From positions 1-14,930 of the forward strand of contig JAHBAN010000236.1 in assembly GCA_018500075.1 (NCBI GenBank): a stretch of 14,930 nucleotides of DNA, read 5' to 3'. The DNA comes from Flavobacteriia bacterium. GTDB lineage: Bacteria > Bacteroidota > Bacteroidia > Flavobacteriales > Flavobacteriaceae. The notes beneath the pieces were generated by a model, which was not told the DNA's origin, searched no databases, and saw nothing but the letters and a program-made list of their open reading frames with translations. Shown one piece after another: positions 6,891 through 13,042 of the stretch (position 1 is its first letter; every line of letters begins with the position of its first letter). The position numbers and the translations under genes were made by a program.

Positions 6891-7673
6891 GTGCTGGCGC
6901 TGATCGCAGGGCGCGGGGCTTTGCCCAAGGCGATTGCGGATGCGCAAGCCACGCCGCCTTTGATCTGCGCTGTGGAGGGCTTTGCGCCGCAAGAGCTGTC
7001 TGTTGATCTTGAGTTCAGGCTGGAGACCTTGGGCAGCTTTTTGAGCGCCCTGCGCGCTCGCGGTGTGAGCGAGGTGTGCTTTTGTGGCGCGATTGCGCGG
7101 CCACGGCTGCGCCTGAGCCGGCTTGATCTGAAGACTTGGCCGCTGGTGCCGCTGTTTCTGCGGGCACTGCGGCTCGGGGATGACGGGGCCTTGCGCGCTG
7201 TGATGGCGCTGTTTGAGGCCAGAGGCTTTGAGGTGCGCGGGGCGCATGAGCTTTTGGCGGGGCTGACGATGGCGGCGGGTGTTGTAACGCAAGCCCGGCC
7301 CCAAGAGCGGCACGAGAGCCTGCCAGCGCTCGGGCGGGCCGTTTTGCAACAGATGGGGCAGGCCGATCTGGGGCAAGCCTGTGTCTTGCGCGCAAAAGAT
7401 GTCTTGGCCCAAGAGGACGCCACAGGCACAGACGCGATGTTGGCACGGGTCTTGGCGAAGGGGCAGGGACAGGGGGCCGTGCTTTATAAGGCGCCCAAGC
7501 CGGATCAGGACAGGCGGGCCGATCTGCCAACCATTGGACCGGCCACCGCGGCAGCGGTGGCGGAAGCCGGCTTTGACGGGATCATCCTTGAGGCGGGTGG
7601 CGTGATTGTGCTGGATCAGCGCCAAGTGATCGAGCGGCTTGATGCGGCGGGGATGTTTTTATGGCTGGTGTGA
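6891..7673 (+). CDS. lpxI: UDP-2,3-diacylglucosamine pyrophosphatase LpxI (DUF1009)
   Basis: LpxI hydrolyses UDP-2,3-diacylglucosamine to lipid X and UMP, the step that LpxH performs in enterobacteria, and hands lipid X to LpxB. The 260-residue protein begins LALIAGRGALP, the usual start of the family. It contains a conserved ARP loop after GAIARPRL, TMAAGVV, and a C-terminal domain with VLYKAPKPDQDRRADLPTIG and GIILEAGGVIVLD. Asp211 in DLPTIGP is the likely counterpart of the catalytic Asp described for Caulobacter LpxI (my alignment from memory). The GTG start at 6891 lies one base past the lpxA stop; the overlapping ATG at 6889 is out of frame and closes after four codons. The 3' end overlaps lpxB by 13 bp. 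Confidence 0.94.
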   Translation: MLALIAGRGALPKAIADAQATPPLICAVEGFAPQELSVDLEFRLETLGSFLSALRARGVSEVCFCGAIARPRLRLSRLDLKTWPLVPLFLRALRLGDDGALRAVMALFEARGFEVRGAHELLAGLTMAAGVVTQARPQERHESLPALGRAVLQQMGQADLGQACVLRAKDVLAQEDATGTDAMLARVLAKGQGQGAVLYKAPKPDQDRRADLPTIGPATAAAVAEAGFDGIILEAGGVIVLDQRQVIERLDAAGMFLWLV

Positions 7674-8803
7674 GGCGCGTTTTTGTCGTGGCGGGAGAAG
7701 CCTCGGGCGACAAGCTTGGACAGGCTGTGATGCGCGGGCTGAAACGTTTGCAACCTGACATTGAATTTGCCGGTGTCGGCGGGCCTTTGATGGCCTCCGA
7801 GGGGCTTGTCTCGATCTTTCCCATGACGGAGCTGAGTGTGATGGGGCTGGCGGAAGTCTTGCCCAAATATCGCGCTCTTTTGCGGCGCAAGGCCGAGACT
7901 GTCGCGGCGGCGCTTGCCTTTGAGCCTGATGTCTTGTTGACGATCGACAGCCCCGACTTTTGCAAGCGCGTGGCCAAAGAGGTGCGCGCACAGAACGGCG
8001 CGATCAGAACGGTGCATTATGTTGCGCCCTCGGTTTGGGCATGGCGGCCACACCGCGCGGCACAGCTTGCGGCGTTTACCGATAAGGTTCTGACTTTGCT
8101 GCCGTTTGAGCCCGAGCTTATGCAGGCGGCGGGTATGGAGGCGGAATGTGTCGGCCATCCTGTGGTGGCGGAGCCTGAGGCGAGCGGGCAGCAGATCAGC
8201 GCCTTTCGCGCGCGCCACGGGCTTGGGGATGCGCCGCTGCTATTGCTGTTGCCCGGGTCGCGCATGGGCGAGGTGAAGCGGCTGTCGGCCCGGTTTGGCG
8301 CGGCGGCTGAGGATGTTTTGGCCAAGCACGCCGGGATGCGCGCTGTTGTGGTTGTGGCGGACGGGGTGCGCGCATTTATGGCCGAGTCGCGCGATCTGTT
8401 TCCGCCTCAGACGGTTTTTGTGACGCCGCAGGACGCCACTGAAAAGCGCGCGGCCTTTGCGGCGGCTGATGTGGCGCTGGCGGCGTCGGGCACGGTTTCG
8501 CTTGAGCTTGCGGCGGCCAGAACGCCGATGGTCATCGGCTATGATATGGCGTGGCTGAGCCGGGTGATTATGGCGCGGATGCTATTGATTGATACGGTGA
8601 CGCTGGTGAATCTGGTGAGCGAAACGCGCGCTGTGCCCGAGCGGATCGGCAAGGCCTGCACCGCTGAGGCGCTGTCACAGGCTGTGCTGGCGGTTCTGGC
8701 GGCGCCTCAGGCGCAGGCCGAGGCGATGCGGCTGACCATGGAGCGGCTGGGCCGTGGCGGCGAAGATCCGGGCATGCGCGCGGCCAAAGCGCTGCTGCGT
8801 TAG
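7661..8803 (+). CDS. lpxB: Lipid-A-disaccharide synthase LpxB
   Basis: LpxB, a GT19 glycosyltransferase at the inner face of the cytoplasmic membrane, joins lipid X to UDP-2,3-diacylglucosamine to give the tetraacyl disaccharide 1-phosphate. The 380-residue length is normal. Motifs in order are AGEASGD (11-17), SVMGLAEVLP (59-68), IDSPDF (95-100, which carries the conserved aspartates), YVAPSVWAWR (120-129), LPFEP, VGHPV, LLPGSR in the nucleotide-binding half, and ASGTVSLELA near the C-terminal UDP-binding site. ATG at 7661 lies within the end of lpxI (13-bp overlap). Its TAG stop overlaps the TAA stop of the convergent moeA, leaving no room for an intergenic terminator. Confidence 0.97.
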   Translation: MAGVRRVFVVAGEASGDKLGQAVMRGLKRLQPDIEFAGVGGPLMASEGLVSIFPMTELSVMGLAEVLPKYRALLRRKAETVAAALAFEPDVLLTIDSPDFCKRVAKEVRAQNGAIRTVHYVAPSVWAWRPHRAAQLAAFTDKVLTLLPFEPELMQAAGMEAECVGHPVVAEPEASGQQISAFRARHGLGDAPLLLLLPGSRMGEVKRLSARFGAAAEDVLAKHAGMRAVVVVADGVRAFMAESRDLFPPQTVFVTPQDATEKRAAFAAADVALAASGTVSLELAAARTPMVIGYDMAWLSRVIMARMLLIDTVTLVNLVSETRAVPERIGKACTAEALSQAVLAVLAAPQAQAEAMRLTMERLGRGGEDPGMRAAKALLR

Positions 8804-9972
8804 AGGCTGATATACTCGACCGTGTCACCGGGCGCGCGCGCGCCGTCATGGGGCGGGCGGATCAGGAGCGCATTGGCGGCGGCCAGAACAGACAGCAGAG
8901 CCGAATCCTGACGTGTTTCGGCGCTTATCTGGCCTTGGGTCACTGTGGCGCGCATATAGTGCTCGCGTGGGCCATTGGCGGGCAGGGGCGCTGAGAGGGT
9001 CGCTGTCAGGCGCTCGGCGGGCGCTGCGGTCAGCCCGCTCATCACGCGCAGCACAGGCAGCAGGAAAACATGGCCGCAGACCAGAGCGGAGACCGGATTT
9101 CCGGGCAGGCCGATCATCAGCGCCGCACCCATCTGGCCGGCCATGAGCGGCTTTCCGGGGCGCATGGCGACTTTGTAAAAGCTCTGCTGAAGCCCGAGGC
9201 CGGCGGCAACATCGGCGACGATATCATGATCGCCCACAGAGGCACCGCCGATTGTGACGATCAGGTCGGCACCGTCACAGAGCGCAAAGACGGTTTCAAG
9301 GCTGGCGCGGTTGTCACGCGCGATCGGCAGGATGCGCGCTTCGGCGCCATGGGCCTCGAGCAGGGCTTTGAGACCATAGGTGTTGGAGGCGATGATCTGG
9401 CCCTCGGCGGGGGGTTCGCCGGGCTGAACCAGCTCGTCGCCTGTCGAGACAAGCGCCACCACGGGGCGTTTGAACACGCAAAGCTCGGGATGATTCATCG
9501 AGGCGGCGAGGGCGATATCGGAGGGCGTGAGGCGGCGCGGGGCGCTCATCTCGTCACCAAGCCCAAAATCCTGACCTGCGGGGCGGATGTTTGACTTTGT
9601 GGTGTCTTCGGTCAGAAGCGTGATCAGCTTGCCGCGCCGCTCGACCTCTTCCTGAATGACAACGCAATCGGCCCCTTCGGGCACCGGCGCGCCGGTGAAG
9701 ATGCGCACGGCCTGACCAGCGCCAACACGGCCCTCAAAGCCATGACCTGCGGCGGACTCGCCGATCACAACAAATTGGGCGTGCAGATCGGCTTCAACCG
9801 AATTGAGCGCGTAACCGTCCATGGAGGAGGCGGCAAAGGGCGGCTGTGTGAGCTTGGCCGCGATCGGCGCGGCCAGAACGCGGCCTGCCGCTTCGGTCAA
9901 CGGGCAAAGCTCGGTTGTGACGGGGCGGGCGAGCGCGAAAAGCTGATCCAGAGCGTCTTGAACTGAAATCAT
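8800..9972 (-). CDS. moeA: Molybdopterin molybdenumtransferase MoeA
   Basis: MoeA inserts molybdate into adenylylated molybdopterin, the last common step of molybdenum cofactor synthesis. The product is 390 residues, slightly shorter than E. coli MoeA. Family signatures are visible in order: PPFAASSMDGYA (44-55), RIFTGAPVPEGADCVV, NIRPAGQDF, ALVSTGDELV, ASNTYGLKALL, IGGASVGDHD (nucleotide and molybdopterin binding), MRPGKPLMAG and GLPGNPVSALV, followed by the C-terminal beta domain. The ATG overlaps the stop of moaC by 4 bp (ATGA), so it is the distal gene of a trpG-trpD-trpC-moaC-moeA operon. Its TAA stop is embedded against the lpxB stop on the opposite strand. Confidence 0.96.
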   Translation of the reverse strand: MISVQDALDQLFALARPVTTELCPLTEAAGRVLAAPIAAKLTQPPFAASSMDGYALNSVEADLHAQFVVIGESAAGHGFEGRVGAGQAVRIFTGAPVPEGADCVVIQEEVERRGKLITLLTEDTTKSNIRPAGQDFGLGDEMSAPRRLTPSDIALAASMNHPELCVFKRPVVALVSTGDELVQPGEPPAEGQIIASNTYGLKALLEAHGAEARILPIARDNRASLETVFALCDGADLIVTIGGASVGDHDIVADVAAGLGLQQSFYKVAMRPGKPLMAGQMGAALMIGLPGNPVSALVCGHVFLLPVLRVMSGLTAAPAERLTATLSAPLPANGPREHYMRATVTQGQISAETRQDSALLSVLAAANALLIRPPHDGARAPGDTVEYISL

Positions 9973-10445
9973 TTTGCTTCGTAACGTCCTGATTTGCCAC
10001 CGTCTTTCAGCACAACGCGGGTCGCGCCGATCTCCATCGCCTTGTCGACGGCCTTGGCCATATCATAGACCGTCAGCGCCGCGACAGAGACGGCTGTGAG
10101 CGCTTCCATCTCGACACCTGTCTGGCCTGTGGTTTTGACTGTGGCGGTAATCTGCACGCCCGGAAGGCTGTCGTCCGGCTCAAGGGTCAGCGCGACTTTT
10201 GTGATGGGCAAGGGGTGACACAGGGGGATGAGGCGGGAGGTTTCTTTGGCGCCCATGATGCCGGCAAGCTGGGCCACGGCGAGCACATCGCCTTTTTTGG
10301 CGCGGTTCTCTTTGATCATGGCGAGGGTCTCGGGGGCCATGCGGATATGGCCCTTGGCGGTGGCAACACGTGCGCTCACGGGCTTGTCGGAGACATCAAC
10401 CATATGGGCGTTGCCGGTGGCGTCAAAATGGGTCAGCTCCGACAT
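9969..10445 (-). CDS. moaC: Cyclic pyranopterin monophosphate synthase MoaC
   Basis: MoaC converts 3',8-cyclo-7,8-dihydro-GTP made by MoaA into cyclic pyranopterin monophosphate, the first stable molybdopterin intermediate. The product is 158 residues, typical of the family. The catalytic residues known from E. coli fall at the same numbers here: Lys51 in KKGDV, Asp128 and Lys131 in YDMAKAVDK. Other signatures are LIPLCHPLPITKV (72-84), TGQTGVEMEALTAVSVAAL and VLKDGGKSG near the end. The start overlaps the trpC stop by one base (TGATG) and the end overlaps moeA by 4 bp. moaA is not in this window. Confidence 0.97.
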   Translation of the reverse strand: MSELTHFDATGNAHMVDVSDKPVSARVATAKGHIRMAPETLAMIKENRAKKGDVLAVAQLAGIMGAKETSRLIPLCHPLPITKVALTLEPDDSLPGVQITATVKTTGQTGVEMEALTAVSVAALTVYDMAKAVDKAMEIGATRVVLKDGGKSGRYEAK

Positions 10446-11257
10446 CAGGCACCTGCCGCGCTGAAAGGGTTGGCAAGCAGGCTGCGTGTGGCGGCTTCGA
10501 CATCGTCTTGACGCATCAGGCTTTCGCCGATCAGGAAGCTGCGCGCGCCGTAGCGGGCCATATCGGCAAGATCTTCCGGGGTCGAGAGGCCGCTCTCGCA
10601 GACAATCATGCGCTCGGCCGGAACCCGTCTGGACAGGCTGCGTGTGACATCAAGAGAGGTCTCGAAGGTATTGAGATTGCGATTGTTTATTCCGATCATG
10701 CGCGACTTTAGGGCGCTTGCGCGCTCAAGCTCGTGAGCGTCATGCACCTCAAGCAGCGCATCCATGCCCCAGTGGCTGGCAGCGTCTTCCAGCTCGCTGG
10801 CTTGGGCGTCAGACACAGAGGCCATAATGATCAGAATGCAATCGGCGCCCAAGGCACGGGCTTCGGCGACCTGATAGGTGTCATACATGAAGTCTTTGCG
10901 CAGCGCGGGCAGCTGACAGGCGTCACGGGCCGCCGTGAGATACCTTTTGTCGCCCTGAAAGCTCGGAGTATCAGTGAGCACCGAGAGGCAGCTCGCTCCG
11001 CCCGCCTCATAGGCGCGGGCGAGGGCAGCCGGGTCAAAGTCGGCGCGGATCAGGCCCTTGGAGGGGCTGGCTTTTTTGATTTCGGCGATGAGGCCATAGC
11101 CTGTTTTGCCGGCTTCAAAGAGAGCGTCGGCAAAGGGGCGCACGGGGGCGGCGGCCTGTGCCTCGGCCTCAACAGCCTCCAGAGGCCGCGCACGTTTGTC
11201 TGCGGCGATTTCTTCAAGCTTGTAGGCTTTGATCTTGTCCAGAATTGTCGCGCTCAT
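10445..11257 (-). CDS. trpC: Indole-3-glycerol phosphate synthase TrpC
   Basis: TrpC closes the ring of CdRP with decarboxylation to form indole-3-glycerol phosphate, the fourth tryptophan step. It is a 270-residue single-domain TIM barrel, not fused to TrpF. Catalytic and binding motifs are EIKKASPSKG (59-68), LSVLTD (91-96), FQG (100-102), LRKDF with Lys121, LLEVHDAHEL with Glu170, IGINNRNL with Asn191, CESG (220-223), and LIGESLM in the phosphate-binding loop. A GGAGG ribosome site lies inside the end of trpD (complement of 11262-11266), and the start codon overlaps the trpD stop by 4 bp (ATGA). Confidence 0.97.
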   Translation of the reverse strand: MSATILDKIKAYKLEEIAADKRARPLEAVEAEAQAAAPVRPFADALFEAGKTGYGLIAEIKKASPSKGLIRADFDPAALARAYEAGGASCLSVLTDTPSFQGDKRYLTAARDACQLPALRKDFMYDTYQVAEARALGADCILIIMASVSDAQASELEDAASHWGMDALLEVHDAHELERASALKSRMIGINNRNLNTFETSLDVTRSLSRRVPAERMIVCESGLSTPEDLADMARYGARSFLIGESLMRQDDVEAATRSLLANPFSAAGA

Positions 11258-12339
11258 GTGGCCTCCGTTGTCAATTTGGCCAGGGCGGCGACTTTTTCGG
11301 CCGCTCTGCCGCTGTCGATGCTGTCGCGCGCCATGGCGACGCCTGTTGTGAGTGTATCAGCTTTGCCCGCAACGTGAAGTGCGGCGGCGGCATTCAGCAA
11401 GACGGCGTCGCGGTAGGCTGATGCTTCGCCCGCAAGCAGCGCGCGAAAGGCGGTCGCGTTCTCTGCGGGGGTGCCGCCGATGATATCCTCAAAGGGGTGC
11501 ACGGGCAGCCCGGCCTCTTCGGGGTGCAGCTCTTGCTCGGTGATGGTGCCATCTTCGTTAAGGGCGGCGACCCAGGACACGCCTGTGATGGTAAGCTCGT
11601 CGGTTCCGTCAGAGCCGTGCACAAGCCAGGCACGCTCGCTTCCGAGCTGCCCGAGGGTTTCAGCCATGGGGCGAATGAGGTCGCGGCTGAAAGCGCCTGT
11701 GAGCTGGCGTTTGACGCCGGCGGGGTTTGTGAGCGGCCCCAGAATATTGAAGATCGTGCGGGTGCCAAGCTCGGCGCGGGCGGGGCCGACATGGGCCATG
11801 GCCGGATGATGCATGGGGGCCATCATGAAGCAGATGCCACAGCTTTGCAGGGCTTTTTCGACACGATCGGCCCCGATCATCACGTTGATGCCGAGTTCGC
11901 CCAGCGCATCGGCGGCGCCTGATTTGGAGCTGAGGTTGCGGTTGCCGTGTTTGGCGACAGGCACGCCCGCGCCCGCAACAACAAAGGCTGTGGCGGTTGA
12001 GATATTGAGGGGGCCCCTGCCGGCACCGCCCGCGCCCGCAACAACAAGGGCTGGGGCGGTTAAGATATTGGGGGTCCCCTTGCCTTCCCCGCCGGTGCCG
12101 ACGATATCCATGGCGCCGTCGGGGGCTTTGACGGCATGGCATTTGGAGCGCATGACGGCGGCGGCGGCGGCGAATTCTTCGACGGTTTCGCCACGGGTGC
12201 GCAGCGCCATGAGAAAGCCGCCGATCTGGGCCGGGGTGGCCTCGCCATTGAACAGCTCGGTGAAGGCTGTTTCGGCCTCGGAGCGGCTGAGAGGACGTTC
12301 AGCGGCGGCCTCGATCAGGGGTTTCAGGACGTGGCTCAT
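11254..12339 (-). CDS. trpD: Anthranilate phosphoribosyltransferase TrpD with internal 21-residue duplication
   Basis: TrpD transfers phosphoribose from PRPP to anthranilate. The product is 361 residues, about 21 more than the usual 340. The excess is explained by a tandem repeat at residues 81-101 and 102-122. Unit 1 carries the PRPP glycine loop GTGGEGKGTP followed by NILTAPALVVA. Unit 2 reads GAGGAGRGPL followed by NISTATAFVVA. Ordinary family members have one copy combining GTGGDGKGT with NISTATAFVVA. The rest is normal: GAMDIVGTGG, VPVAKHGNRNLSSKSGAADALGELG (two stretches, 126-150), FMMAPMHHPAMAHVGPAR, GTRTIFNILGPLTNPA, and HGSDGTDELT with the metal-binding acidic pair. The reading frame is intact and the start overlaps the trpG stop (ATGA). 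Activity of this variant cannot be judged from sequence; an assembly or sequencing artefact is possible. Confidence 0.93.
   Translation of the reverse strand: MSHVLKPLIEAAAERPLSRSEAETAFTELFNGEATPAQIGGFLMALRTRGETVEEFAAAAAVMRSKCHAVKAPDGAMDIVGTGGEGKGTPNILTAPALVVAGAGGAGRGPLNISTATAFVVAGAGVPVAKHGNRNLSSKSGAADALGELGINVMIGADRVEKALQSCGICFMMAPMHHPAMAHVGPARAELGTRTIFNILGPLTNPAGVKRQLTGAFSRDLIRPMAETLGQLGSERAWLVHGSDGTDELTITGVSWVAALNEDGTITEQELHPEEAGLPVHPFEDIIGGTPAENATAFRALLAGEASAYRDAVLLNAAAALHVAGKADTLTTGVAMARDSIDSGRAAEKVAALAKLTTEAT
11974..12099 (-). repeat. Diverged 63-bp tandem duplication inside trpD (two units)
   Basis: Unit 1 is 12037-12099 and unit 2 is 11974-12036, head to tail and in frame. By hand comparison the units agree at about 51 of 63 bases: about 30 of 33 in the half encoding NI.TA.A.VVA, but only about 21 of 30 in the glycine-loop half. 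At protein level 13 of 21 positions agree. Each unit keeps the family consensus in a different half. Confidence 0.9.
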
Positions 12340-12917
12340 GCCGGCTCCTTTGCCATATCAAGGAATGTTTTCAACATCTTGTGCCCATGTTCGGAGCGGA
12401 TCGATTCGGGGTGAAACTGGACGCCATGCACAGGCAGCGTGCGGTGAGCGAGACCCATGATGGTTCCGTCGGCCAGCGCGGCTGTCACTTCAAGGCAGTC
12501 GGGCAGGCTGTCGCGCTCTACCACAAGCGAGTGATAGCGCGTGGCTTCAAAGGGCGAGGGCAGGCCCGCAAAGACGCTTTTGCCCTGATGGTGGATGGTG
12601 CCCATTTTGCCATGCACGATTTCATGGCAGCGCACGACCTTGCCGCCAAATGCCTCGCCGATGGTCTGATGGCCCAAACAGACCCCCATGAGCGGAATGC
12701 GGGCCTCGGCGGCGGCGCGCGTCAGCTCAAGGCAAATTCCGGCTTGGGCGGGGTCTTTTGGCCCCGGAGACACAAGGATCGCGGAGGGAGCAAGGGCCAG
12801 AGCCTCGGCCACAGTGAGTGCGTCATTGCGCGCCACACGCACATCTGCGCCCAATTCGCCGCAATAATGCACCAGATTATAGGTAAAACTGTCGTAATTA
12901 TCTATCAGTAGCAGCAT
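12336..12917 (-). CDS. trpG: Anthranilate synthase component II, glutamine amidotransferase
   Basis: TrpG releases ammonia from glutamine and channels it to TrpE, which makes anthranilate from chorismate; in some bacteria the same subunit also serves p-aminobenzoate synthesis. The 193-residue protein is a class I glutamine amidotransferase domain. It begins MLLLIDNYDSFTYNLVHY, has the oxyanion segment VSPGPKDP (49-56), the nucleophile Cys80 in GVCLGHQ, and the catalytic His169 and Glu171 in VQFHPES. HGKMGTIHHQG is the region that normally contacts TrpE. It is the first gene of the minus-strand operon. TrpE, often found just upstream, is not present; the divergent deacetylase gene lies there instead. 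The ribosome site before the ATG is weak. Confidence 0.95.
   Translation of the reverse strand: MLLLIDNYDSFTYNLVHYCGELGADVRVARNDALTVAEALALAPSAILVSPGPKDPAQAGICLELTRAAAEARIPLMGVCLGHQTIGEAFGGKVVRCHEIVHGKMGTIHHQGKSVFAGLPSPFEATRYHSLVVERDSLPDCLEVTAALADGTIMGLAHRTLPVHGVQFHPESIRSEHGHKMLKTFLDMAKEPA
12345..12350 (-). promoter_or_regulatory. Strong ribosome binding site of trpD inside trpG
   Basis: On the minus strand AAGGAG lies 5 nt before the trpD ATG, within the last codons of trpG. Together with the ATGA overlap it suggests coupled but independently strong initiation of trpD. Confidence 0.6.
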
Positions 12918-13042
12918 CTTGTCATTCGCAGTTAGGAAAGGGCTGGAGGCTCACCCTAAGGTCGCGGTATAAATGGTCAGGGTTAGAGCGGAGCGTCAAG
13001 GGGCAGAGGCCCGATGAGGCAGATAAATCAGAGGTGAGTTGA
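12918..13042. promoter_or_regulatory. Divergent intergenic region, probable back-to-back promoters
   Basis: These 125 bp separate divergently read trpG and the deacetylase gene, so promoters for both must lie here or overlap the genes. On the plus strand TATAAA (12968-12973) is a good -10 box but has no recognisable -35. On the minus strand TTGACG (complement of 12994-12999) is a good -35 box but only weak -10 candidates follow at 18-22 bp. I found no convincing tryptophan-rich leader peptide or attenuator on the trpG side. Confidence 0.4.
13031..13037 (+). promoter_or_regulatory. Ribosome binding site fixing the GTG start at 13043
   Basis: GAGGTGA lies 5 nt before the GTG. It is the best Shine-Dalgarno match nearby, which favours GTG over the in-frame internal ATG at 13070. 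Confidence 0.6.

Noticed and set aside
5903..7429. A 508-codon minus-strand open frame
   Set aside because: It is antisense to fabZ, lpxA and lpxI, all of which have intact catalytic motifs. Its product is low-complexity and unlike any family, typical of a high-GC shadow frame.
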